Shown here piece after piece: positions 44,307 through 54,959 of a stretch of DNA of 64,000 nt (the stretch's first letter is position 1; each line of letters begins with the position of its first letter). The notes beneath the pieces were generated by a model. It had not been told where the DNA came from and made no database searches. It saw only the letters and a list, made by a program, of their open reading frames with translations. Source of the DNA: Strigamia acuminata. Its lineage: Eukaryota; Arthropoda; Chilopoda; Geophilomorpha; Linotaeniidae. The translations under genes were made by a program, and so were the position numbers. The DNA is taken from positions 48,554,581-48,618,580 of the forward strand of contig OX442314.1 in the NCBI GenBank assembly GCA_949358305.1, read 5' to 3'.

Positions 44307-44506
44307 NNNNNNNNNNNNNNNNNNNNNNNNNNNNNNNNNNNNNNNNNNNNNNNNNNNNNNNNNNNNNNNNNNNNNNNNNNNNNNNNNNNNNNNNNNNNNN
44401 NNNNNNNNNNNNNNNNNNNNNNNNNNNNNNNNNNNNNNNNNNNNNNNNNNNNNNNNNNNNNNNNNNNNNNNNNNNNNNNNNNNNNNNNNNNNNNNNNNNN
44501 NNNNNN
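44307..44506. other. Assembly gap (200 N)
   Basis: Exactly 200 N, immediately followed by a GGAGCC hexanucleotide repeat, which probably caused the break. Base composition and gene style differ on the two sides. Confidence 0.99.
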
Positions 44507-45170
<664 letters not shown>

Positions 45171-45502
45171 TTGATTGGTTGGCCGATCGAGCTAATTAAT
45201 TCACACGTTTTCGTTTCACTTGTCTGTTTTTGTTCGTTTTTATTGATTTGTTCGTTTGTTTTCTTTTTTTTCTTTTTCTTTGTCGGCATCGACAATACGT
45301 CGTCATTGTTGCCTTTGTTAATAAATAATAAAATTAACTTACAAAAAAAATGGAATAAATGAATAAATAAATAAATAAATAAGCAAAACAAACAAAACTA
45401 CTCCGCCGCGTTCTGGCAAATGGAGGAATGAAATAAAACAAAATTAACCGGCCGGTTGGCCGCCCGAGCGTCGGCGCGCGCTCGGTCGTGGAAACGTCGC
45501 GG

Positions 45503-46210
45503 TCACTTGTCCGCGCCGGCCACGTGGATCTGAAAACAATCGCGACCGTGTTTCGGCCGGCACAGGTTGATTTCGCAGGGGACGCACCACCAACTGCTCT
45601 CGTGCCGTTCCTTGCGGCGCACGTAACACACCTTGCACCGCTTGCTCTTGGACGTGTGTTCGAGCCGGTGGACGACGGGTCCGCCGGGCGCGGGGGCCGC
45701 GCCCGGCACGGCCCCCTCCCGTCGAGACACGAGTTGGGTGGCGAGCGCTCTCCTGAACTGCAGCTGCGATCGGCCGCCTCGCGCGCCCGAGGTCGCCTCG
45801 AGCATATTGATTCGGGCGTTGACGCACACTGGAAGAAGAGAAGAGAAGAGAAGCGAGAATTAATTAGCGACGGATTAATCGGTGGCAAACGGCGCCCCGC
45901 TCACCTTGGTTCAGCTTGTGGAAGAAGAAGTACCGGTGCCAGTACGGGGAACGGCGCCCGATGCGGAACGAGGAGACCAGCCTGTTCAGCACGTCCACCC
46001 AGTGGAAATTGCGCGTGTACGAAAGCGCGGGCGCCGGGCAACGGACGTCCACCCTGTTGCCGCCGATGCGACGGGAGACGTGCCCGGGCGCCGCCAACGG
46101 GTCGACGTTCGTGCTGAGCAGACTCACGGTCGTCGTGTCCCTCCACCAGGTAAGCAACAGTCGGCCACTCTGACGATGCAGGAAATCGCCTATGAATGAA
46201 AAAGAAGTGA

Positions 46211-46267
<57 letters not shown>

Positions 46268-47859
46268 GCCGACGATGCGAAGAGCGAGCGGGCGGTTTAC
46301 CTCTCGCGTTGGCTCGGTACCGCTTGGGGTCCGGGAGGTCGGGCGGCATTTGGGCCGCGTTGGACCGCAGCGTCCCGACGGCCATTGTGTTGTGGCGGGC
46401 AAAGAGGTGCTCGAACAGCACGGCGGACGTGAATCGATTGTCGCACGCAATCGTGTGCCCTTTGCCGAGGTAGTGCCTGGCGACGTAGACGACGATGCGT
46501 CCGATGATGCTGCCCGGGTACCTGGAAACGAAAAAAAGAGAAAAGAAAAAGAAGGAATTGTGAGAACGAAGGAGAGAAACAGCGACGACGAAGTGACTCA
46601 CTCTGGCTCCGGCTCCTCGTCCGGGTCGAAGAACATTTTGGCGCGTTTGCCGATGTGCGCCTCGTCGTTCAGCACGTAGGCGGTGCCCGCGTCGCATAGT
46701 GTGAACAACTCGAAGCCCCATTTGATGGGCTTGGCCGGTTGACGGACCTGGGAAGAACGTTAAAGAAAGAAAGAAAGAAAGAAAGAACGTTAGAGAAAAA
46801 CGAGATCGGAGGGCGACCCCCGCACGCACCTTCATCTCCGATCGACCCCGGTAGGCGATCATCGATTCGTCGACGCAGAGAGTTTGGCTGGGCTCGCGGC
46901 ACGCGCGAAAGCGCTTGTTCACCAGATCGGCGAACAAACGGACTTTCGTCGTGCCGTCGTCTCGTTCGCGTTCCTTCAAGAACGCCGCCCTCTCTCCCGT
47001 CGTGCTGCCGCCGTCGGAGCCGGCCGCCGACCCGCCAACGCGCAGCCGCTGGTACGACGGCTGCGTGCTGTAGTGGAGATAACGCGAAACCTCTTCGAAC
47101 CGTTGGCGCGTCATCGCTCGTCGGACGGCCGGCGCGCCGAGATCGCCGGGCCTGTCGCCCTGCCAGTAGTGGCGCAGTTCGGGCTGTCGGTTGTAACCGG
47201 TGAGCACGAGAATGCCCAGGTACGCGTACAGCTCGTCCAGCGCCAGGGGTCGAACCGGCCCACGTGCCCTCTGCCGAGGAAGAGGAGGAGGAGGAGGAGG
47301 AGGAGGAGGAGGAGGAGGAAGGGGAGGAAGGGCTAATTGTCGTCGAGCGGCCGCGTCGGCCGCCCCCCGGTCGCCCGCGGTGAGGCGCACCCTCAGGTCC
47401 GCGCACCGCGCCCCGGGTCGGGTGCCGCTGCCACCGGCAACGGCCACGACGCTCCCACCGGCAGCAGTCGTCGTCGTCGTCGCCGCCGTCGTTCGTCTGG
47501 ACTTTGGACCTCGTGGCCGTGGCCGCGACGCGGCGAGCACCTAGAACGAAAACGAAAACGAAAACGAGCGTGAGAGTGAGTGTCGCGGATCGTCACCGTT
47601 GTTTTTTTCTCGGCACCTGCGCTCGCGCCATTTCCTCCTCTCTCGCCTCTCTCCGGATGGCTCGATTCGTCGCGGTCACGATGAAACGGGCCGCCTCGCC
47701 GAACAGCTCCTCGAAGTAATCGAACTCCGAGCTGCTCGGCACGCAGCGACCGCAGTAGCCGGGCGTCCCGCCGGCGAAACCGACGTCCTGCCGGTACGAC
47801 GTCGTCGCGGCGACCCACACGCGCGCGCCCGCGTCCGTTTTGGGGAAACCGTCCGTCAT
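45503..47859 (-). CDS. piggyBac transposase (DDE_Tnp_1_7), 643 aa, 6 exons
   Basis: Exons are 47617-47859, 46830-47540, 46602-46747, 46301-46521, 45905-46189 and 45503-45828, with phases closing over 1932 nt. The N-terminus is disordered and includes a Pro/Leu run. LYAYLGILVLTGYNRQPELRHYW begins the piggyBac core. Catalytic candidates are D~305 (LCVDESMIAYRGRS), D~394 (IACDNRFTSAVLFEHL) and D~506 (NFHWVDVLNRLVSSFRIGRR), with spacing close to that of known piggyBac enzymes. Also present are AKPIKWGFELFTLCD and, at the C-terminus, a Cys-rich zinc-binding domain (KRCKVC, WWCVPCEINLC, RDCFQIH). No stop or frameshift interrupts it. Five short introns are unusual for an active piggyBac and may indicate domestication. 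I could not find convincing TTAA-flanked CCCT-type ends. Confidence 0.9.
46215..46266. repeat. AATC microsatellite in a piggyBac-gene intron
   Basis: AATC repeated about 13 times within the intron between exons 4 and 5 of the transposase gene. Confidence 0.95.
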
Positions 47860-48322
47860 GGCTTAAACGAACGAACGAACGAACGGACGAAACGGTCGTT
47901 TAGCCAACCAATCAATTAATCAATTAATTGATTAATAAATTAATAAACACGAACCGGGAAAGTTGGTCGGTCGGCTGGCTCGTCTTTCTTTATTGGTTTA
48001 TTTCTCGTTTCTCGTTTCTTTTTCTTTCTTTTTCGACGATGGTGCGTGCGGATTGAATGACGCCGTCGAGCGGGGTCAAAGGTAGGAATGGGTGTTGTTT
48101 TGCTGCGGCGCAAACTCTGTAGAGCGGCACCTGACGACGCGGACTGTATTTATAAAAACAAAACGAACCAAATAAATGAATGAATGAATGAATGAATGAA
48201 TGAATGAATGAATGAATAAAAAGAGAGAAGAATGGAAAGAAATAAGTAAAAAAAATAAATAAAATAAAAAAGTGGAATGAAATAAAATAAAAGAACGAGA
48301 GGAGGGAGGTCGAATAAAATAA
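47860..48322. other. Intergenic stretch with microsatellites
   Basis: Upstream flank of the piggyBac gene. It holds ACGA repeats near 47865-47890, an AATTAATC palindrome-rich stretch, and an AATG microsatellite at 48176-48218. No gene is seen. Confidence 0.6.
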
Positions 48323-48598
48323 AGAAGGGCCGATACCTTCGACCCCCCCTCCCGCGGGTCTTGCGAGAGAGTAGTATTCATGAGAATGCGTTAGTAAAGT
48401 ACTCATTTGTAACAAATCAATCATAGAAGAAGGGTTTCTGAGAAAACATCGGTGAAATGAAAAGTCGGCGGGAGCGGGACTCGAACTTTCGGTCCACGTC
48501 TCCGTGCGGCAGGTCACCCTACCCGCTCGGCCACCCGGGGCCGAAGATAAACCGCCCTCGTAGTGGCTTGGAATTGTGTCGGCCCCAATTCGAGTACT
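48323..48598 (-). mobile_element. tRNA-derived SINE, copy 1
   Basis: On the minus strand the head contains an A box (TGGCCGAGCGGGT, around 48521-48534) and a B box (GTTCGAGTCCC, 48476-48486) at tRNA-like spacing. It is flanked by CGGCCCCGGG. An unrelated body follows, ending GGTATCGGCCCTTC before a TTTATTTTATT tail. The anticodon region does not support a functional tRNA. Confidence 0.75.
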
Positions 48599-48731
48599 CT
48601 ATTCTACTTCACTTTGGCCAAATGAACGAAAGAGAGACGCGAATGAATAAATGAATAAATAGATAAATGGGTGGAAATAAAAAAAATAAATAGAAAAAAA
48701 AAAATAATGAAAATAAAGTGAAATAAAATAA

Positions 48732-49012
48732 AGAAGGGCCGATACCTTCGACCCCCCCTCCCGCGGGTCTTGCGGGAGAGTATTGCCCATGAGAATGTAT
48801 TAATAAACCACTAGTACGATAACGAGTAATTACGAAGAAAGAAAGAGATGTTACCGAATAATTTCGGAGAAACGGAAAGTCGGGAGAGCGGGACTCGAAC
48901 TCTCGGTCACCAGCTCCGTGCGGTAGGTCACTCTACTCGCTCGGCCACCCGGGGCCGAAGATAAAGCGTCCTCGTGGTCGTCTAGAATTTCGTCGCTTCC
49001 GATTCGAGTATT
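48732..49012 (-). mobile_element. tRNA-derived SINE, copy 2
   Basis: Same orientation and structure as copy 1. Its B box is around 48891-48902 (GTTCGAGTCCC on the minus strand). The body end CGAAGGTATCGGCCCTTC is conserved. Confidence 0.75.
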
Positions 49013-49200
49013 CGTTTCATTTTGGCCGAACGAACGAGAGGAAAAGAGACGAAAGGAAGAAAAAAGAAAGAAAGAAAGAAAGAAATAAATAAATAAATAA
49101 ATAAATAAACAAATAAATAAACAAATAAATAAACAGACGGGTAGATAGGTAGGTGGAAATAAAATTAAAAATAGAATAAAATAAAATGAAATAAAATAAA

Positions 49201-49460
49201 GAAGGGCCGATACCTTCGACCCCCCCTCCCGCGAGTCTTGCGGAAGAGTAGTATTTTCAAGAACTTGTCACAGTATAATAAACCAACTAATACAAATCAA
49301 TCATTCAATGTTGCCAACGAAAAGTCGGGGGAGAGCGGGACGCGAACCTTCGGTCACCAGCTCCGTGCGGCAGGTCACCCTGCCCGCTCGGCCACCCGGG
49401 GCCGAAGATAAAGCGTCTTCGTGGTCGTCTGGAATTTCGTCGCTTTCGGTTCGAGTGCTC
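49201..49460 (-). mobile_element. tRNA-derived SINE, copy 3
   Basis: Same structure. The B box is changed (GTTCGCGTCCC). It is followed on the plus strand by a TCTAC/TTTAC microsatellite (49467-49553). Confidence 0.72.
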
Positions 49461-49466
49461 TATTTT

Positions 49467-49553
49467 ACTCTACTCTACTCTACTCTACTCTACTCTACTC
49501 TACTCTACTCTACTCTACTTTACTTTACTTTACTTTACTTTACTTTACTTTAC
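49467..49553. repeat. TACTC/TACTT pentanucleotide microsatellite
   Basis: TACTC repeats turn into TACTT repeats part-way, a typical interrupted microsatellite. Confidence 0.95.
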
Positions 49554-49784
49554 TTCGGGTTTCTTTCTTTTTTGTTTGTTTCAACCTCGTAGGTTGATTT
49601 GAACGTTTTTGAGAAGAAATGAAGAGAGAGAGAGGCGAGGCGTGTGGTTTACTCGCTGATTTATTCGAGAGAGCAGATAACACAACAACAAAATGTATAT
49701 ATATACATGTGTATATGTATGTATGTATGTATACATAAACAAATAAATAAATGAATGGGTGAACGAATGAATGAACGAATGGAG

Positions 49785-49789
49785 AAAAA

Positions 49790-49868
<79 letters not shown>

Positions 49869-49898
49869 AAAAAATAAATAAAAAAAATAAATAAATAG
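49785..49898. repeat. AAAT microsatellite
   Basis: About 25 copies of AAAT/AATA downstream of the zinc-finger gene. Confidence 0.95.
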
Positions 49899-50102
49899 GT
49901 CGCGGACGACGTCGTCGATGTCGCTCGCGCGTTCGGTCGTCCACCTCGCTCGCTCGCTGTCTGCCTGTCCAGCTCGCGTCATTCTAAGTCGGTCGGTCGG
50001 TCGTTCTAAGTCGGTTGGTCGGTCGTTCGTTCTAAGTCGGTTGGTCGGTCGGTCGGTCGGTCGTTCTAAGTCGGTCGGTCGCTCGCTCGCTCGCTCGCTC
50101 GC

Positions 50103-50656
50103 TCACACCGACTCGAAGCTCCGGTCGTCGAGTGCATACGGCGGACGGTCACAGTATTCCAATAGAAACTCCGCGTGGTCTCGGTCGATATCCTCCGTTG
50201 CCGCGATCAACCGGACCATGTACTCCGGGACCAGGACCTTGGGCACTATCGTCGCGAGACGATCCGGCGGCATGCGGGGAATGCCTTTCGGTGGAAGCAA
50301 ACCGACCTCCGCTTCGTAGAGACCCTCGATCTTGCGAACCAGCCATCGACTCTGAAACGTGAATGGAAATTTAAACGAGCGAACAAACAAACGAACGAGC
50401 GAACGATTCGTTAACCCGTACCACCGCCTTGTCTCTGATCAACGCCTCGTGTTGGTCCGTCACCAGGTCTTCTCGCGCGCTGGTGGTCCCTTTAAACGCG
50501 CTCATCCGCCAACTCGCCGACTCGCCTCGGAGGACATTCGCGATGTGCCGGTAGCAAGCGTGCTCTTTGCGGGCCAGGCCCTCTTTGGTCGTGTAGACGG
50601 AGCACCTGCGAGAGAAATTCGGGATTAGTTCGACGAACGAAAAACGATCAACACCG

Positions 50657-50703
<47 letters not shown>

Positions 50704-50967
50704 TACCGCAGTTTGGAGCAGAGGGGTTCGTCGCGACAACCGCTGCAGACAAAACCTTCGCTTCGGCCGAGTCGTTTGGTCCACGGCCGCCCCACGCACT
50801 CTTCGTGCACCGAGCATAAACACTCGGAGCATTTGATCCGCGGGTCGGCCACCCCGAGACAGTAGATACTGTCGCAACCGGTTGCCTTGGAGCCAGCGGC
50901 ACCACTCCGATCGTGGCGATACAGGGACGTCTGAAATTTGAAACGAGCGAATTTGTGAACGGATACG

Positions 50968-50998
<31 letters not shown>

Positions 50999-52323
50999 AA
51001 AACGAGACAATACGGGACGAGATTTTTCGTTTCTTACCTTGAACGGTTGCGAAAACGGCCGCGAAGAAGATGACCGCGACTGCGACCACGACTGCGACTG
51101 CGACTCCTTCGATCGCGACTCCTTCGATCGCGACTCCTTCGACTGCGACCGCGACCGCGACTGCGATCGCGACCGCGACCGCGACTGCGACTGCGACCGC
51201 GACTGCGACTGCGACCGCGATTGCGACCGCGACCGCGACCGCGACCGCGACCCGGTGCCGCGACTGTGCCCGGGCGAGGGCTCGTGTTCGGCGTGTTCGA
51301 GTTCGAACTCACTTTCTCGCCGACGCTGTATCTCGCGACTCTGTGCGCGGATCATTTGGCCTTCGCACTCTACCTTCGCGCGGTTCTTCTTGCGGACTTC
51401 GCGGCGAGCGCGTTCCTCATCATCGTCGTCGTCGCGGACGAGCGGGATGCCGGGTACCCGACTACGCACGAAAGTGAAGCCGCGTACGGTGATGGGATCG
51501 CGCGAGAGGTCGACGTCGTATTCTCGGGACTTGCTGGTGGCACCGGCACCGGCACCACGATCGGGGCGGGCGCCGGTGAAGAGGTCGGCACCACTGTCCT
51601 CGGCGCCGTCGTCGTCGCCGCCGCTGCTGCTGCTGCTGTTGCTATTGTCGTCTGCACGTTTAATGGATCCGGCGTGTTTAGCGGCAACAACAGTAGATTT
51701 GGCGCGTTGCTCGGTGGTGGGTTTGGCACGTTGCTCGGCGGCGGATTTGGCGCGTTGCTCGGCGGCGGATTTGGCGCGTTGCTCGGCGGCGGATTTGGCG
51801 CGTTGCTCGGCGGCGGATTTGGCGCGTTGCTCGGCGGCGGATTTGGCGCGTTGCTCGGCGGCGGATTTGGCGCGTTGCTCGGCGGCGGATTTGGCGCGTT
51901 GCTCGGCGGCGGATTTGGCGCGTTGCTCGGCGGCGGATTTGGCGCGTTGCTCGGCGGCGGATTTGGCGCGTTGCTCGGCGGCGGATTTGGCGCGTTGCTC
52001 GGCGGTGCGAAGAGCAGTTGCAGCAGCGGGGGCAATGCGAAAGGTACCAGCGAGAGGAGAGGGACGCGGGGAAGGGAAAGAAGCGGGCATGGAAAACAAG
52101 CCCCTGACTTTGTCCTTTCCGAAGAGGAGATCCAGCACCGGGCGTTGTTGCACCATGTCGATGGCTTCCTGAAAAAGAAAACGAACGAGTCAATTCGATC
52201 GATAGATTGATCGAGTCCTCGACGCGAGTCAGTCACGCACGTTCGACATCCACTTCGTGTACCCTTCCTTCATCAGGTCCAAGTTGCTTTGTTCTACTGG
52301 GATGACTACCTGTGTGTGTGTGT

Positions 52324-52411
<88 letters not shown>

Positions 52412-53711
52412 GTGAATAAAAAATTAAAATAATCAATGAACGAACGAATAAACCGAGGCGTTTTTCTTTCACCTTCTTTTCTGCCTCGCCCTTTCGTCGT
52501 TTCGGTTGATCCGGGACACGTTGCGGCGCCGGGCGTTTCGGCGCCGGTAGTTTCGGTTCGTCGCATCCCCTTTGGTCGATGCTCGACCTTATCGTCGCGA
52601 TCGGTACGTAAAATTTATGTTTCGTCCAAAGATGTTGCCTCAGGTCATCCGGCTGCGTGTCGCACAAAGGGCAGTCGGACGCGTGCTCCGTCGTCGAAAA
52701 CAGTTCCTGTCGGGTAAAAAAAACAAAAAAAACAAAAACATACGATTTGTTCAGCGACGACACCGAGAGACCGCGCGAGGAAACACATGCATACATACGT
52801 ACCTGGCAAAAGCCGTCGAATGTGCCGATGTGGCCGCGCAGCAATTGCCTGGCCGCCTCAAAGTCTCTGGCTACGGTGTGCACACTCCGCCAGTGATCGC
52901 CAATGTCCTTGAGTGGGCCAGCCGGTTTCCATCCGCCCCCATCGCCGTCGTCGTCGTCGCCGTCGCCGTCGTCGTCGTCGTAGGCGTAGTTCGCGCGCTT
53001 CCTGCGGCACAGCCAACACATCCCCACCCTGCTGCGAACGGGCTTGTCCTGAACGAAGAAGAAGAAGAAGAAGAAGAAAAAACGAGTGAATCGACGACAC
53101 GGGCGGGCGCCGTTGCTCACCTTCGCAGAGTCGTAGGAGCCAAAGTCTGTTTGTTGCGACTGCGACCCGCTGGGAGGGACTGGGAGCATCGCCTCGAGAG
53201 CCCCCAGTCTTTCGCCGTGGTTGGCGAGGTTCGACCTCAATTCTTCCAGTTCAACTTCCAGGGTGTTGATCTTGGCTTGCATGGCTTCGACCTCGCGCCC
53301 CGTTGCCCCGTCACCGCCGCTGTTGCCGTCGTTGGCTTCGTTGCCGCCGTTGCCGTTGTCGCCGCCACCGCCGTTGTTGCCATTGCCATTGTCGCTGTCG
53401 TCGTCGTTGTCGCTGTCGAGTCGTCTATCGAAAAACGAAAACGAATGTAAATGGTATCCCGCACGAACCCGGTCGCGCCGTGGTACTTACATTGGACGGG
53501 GTTTGCGTACACCTTCCAATCCGGACAACGTGCTCGGAAACGACTGGCTGGCGCCCGGGTCCGCGCTCTCGGTTCCCGCTGTTCCGTTCGGCGACGACAA
53601 AACGTGCACCACCTCCTCGGCGCCTGTTTCCGCGTGGGTCTCCGTGACACCTCCGCCCTCGGGGTTCACTCCCGTCCGTTCTTCGCCCACTCCTCGTTGC
53701 TCGTCGTCCAT
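50103..53711 (-). CDS. Zinc-finger / RS-repeat / PHD-like protein, 953 aa, 9 exons, unrecognised
   Basis: Exons are 53491-53711, 53121-53424, 52803-53048, 52473-52706, 52241-52309, 51038-52168, 50707-50930, 50422-50605 and 50103-50351 (2862 nt, phases close). In order: an acidic N-terminus; an Asp/Asn/Gly run and a coiled coil (KINTLEVELEELRSNL); a first CxxC...HxxxH finger (CWLCRRK...HWRSVH); a C2H2 finger (CPLCDTQPDDLRQHLWTKH); 13 repeats of an 8-residue unit (SAAEQRAK); a Ser/Arg dipeptide domain; and a PHD-like Cys cluster (CDSIYCLG, IKCSECLCSVHEECVG, FVCSGC). The conserved-looking C-terminus includes VPKVLVPEYMVRLIAATEDIDRDHAEFLLEY. A nuclear, chromatin- or RNA-associated role is inferred from RS and zinc motifs. 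I do not recognise an orthologue. Confidence 0.75.
50657..50698. repeat. Poly-A/T tract in an intron
   Basis: A run of about 42 A lies in the intron between exons 7 and 8 of the zinc-finger gene. It forms a T-rich stretch on the coding strand. Confidence 0.95.
51698..52007. repeat. 24-bp coding minisatellite (13 x 8 residues)
   Basis: A 24-bp unit (plus strand GGCGCGTTGCTCGGCGGCGG + ATTT) encodes SAAEQRAK on the minus strand. The copies at the 51.7-kb edge are the most diverged (PTTEQRAK). It lies in exon 6 of the zinc-finger/RS gene. Confidence 0.97.
52327..52409. repeat. AG dinucleotide microsatellite in an intron
   Basis: About 41 copies of AG, next to a TG run, in the intron between exons 4 and 5 of the zinc-finger gene. 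On the coding strand it forms a long pyrimidine tract and CACACACAG just before the exon 5 acceptor. Confidence 0.97.
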
Positions 53712-53759
53712 TTTCGTCGATCAATCGCCTACTTATAAACGAATTGGTCGTTTAATCAA

Positions 53760-54955
53760 TTAATTGGTTAATTCATTAGACCGATTAACGGACGAACGGA
53801 CGGACAAATAATAGCGCCGCGAGTAGTAACCACAAAACCAACGTTGAATCTAGTCGTTTGATATCGACGGGGTTTCCCCCCTCCTCCGTGCTCACGCACG
53901 CTGTCCCGCATGGCACGCCGTTTTTATTCGCCCGTTCCGTTTCTTCTCTCGTTTGTTTTTTTTTTTTTTAAGAAATAATGCGATTGGATAGCCTTACTTA
54001 CTCGTTTGTTCGTTTTTTTTTTGTTTGTTTGTTTGTTTGTTTTTCCCACTCTACGGAGTCCAGCGAACCGATATATGTACGCGTGTGCGTCGCGAAGAAG
54101 GAGAAGGGCACAACAATGGCGGGAAAAAGCTTGATCCGCTGTTCACCTCGATGTCACGGCGCTGCGACGCGACGCTCGGCGATGCGAATTAAAAAGAAAA
54201 AATGAAACAAAATAAAACAAAGTGAAACAATAAAATGAAACGAAACGAAACAAAATAAAATGAAACGAATAAACGATCGGCGTTTTGAATCGTGCCGCGT
54301 CATGTTGCCCGGTTGCGCCACCGGGTGCCCGCGCAGCGCTCGGCGCTCGGTGTTCGGTGTTCGGCCCGTCCCGTGAACGGGGAGGAGAAGAACGAAGCGG
54401 GGACTACGGGTTCGGGTTAGGCGCCGACGGCGTGGTTGATCGATTATATTTTCTCGCTTTCTATTTATCTTCTCGTAAGAGTTGTAAAGGCGTATAAAGA
54501 ATAAACAATTGGAGCGAAAAGTAAACGGTCTTTTTATTTGTGTACATTTGTAAAATTTGAAAATTTTTCTTAAAACTAAGCGTGAATAAACGAGCGAAAA
54601 AAATGAGGCGGGCTCGCGCGACGGGCGACGGGTCTAGTTGTCGCATTAGTCGGTCCTGGTCGAGGAGCAGTCTGTCTGTCCTTAACGGTCAAAATGAGAA
54701 TGGCACCGAAGAGACTCCGTACATTATTCGATGTGAAATCTGAAATCTGAAATCTGAAATCTGAAATCTGAAAAATCTGAAAAACCTGAAAAACCTGGGA
54801 CCCGTGAAAACCCGAAATCTGAAAACCGATTGATTGGTCGGTCGATCAATCAATCGATCGATCGATCGGTGGACGGTTGGCTGCCTGCCCCACCCACCCG
54901 CGACGATTGGCCCCACCGGCCGGCGGTGGCCCATTCTCGACTTATTTATTTATTA
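53760..54955. other. Intergenic stretch
   Basis: This is the upstream flank of the zinc-finger gene. It has a TTTG microsatellite near 54018-54040, AAATGAAAC-type words at 54190-54265, a GAAATCTGAAATCT run near 54735-54775 and a GATCGATC run near 54850. I see no convincing gene. Confidence 0.5.
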
Positions 54956-54959
54956 TTTT

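Noticed and set aside
47200-47544. Plus-strand Gly/Arg-rich frames opposite the piggyBac N-terminus
   Set aside because: They are antisense to a Pro/Leu-rich GGA/GGC repeat stretch of the transposase exon, with no independent support.
48470-48545. Functional tRNA gene on the minus strand
   Set aside because: A and B boxes are present, but it lies in a repeated unit with a non-tRNA body and tail. It is better explained as a tRNA-derived SINE.
51070-51312. Plus-strand Thr/Ala and Asp/Cys dipeptide-repeat proteins
   Set aside because: They are antisense shadows of the Ser/Arg repeat domain of the minus-strand gene.
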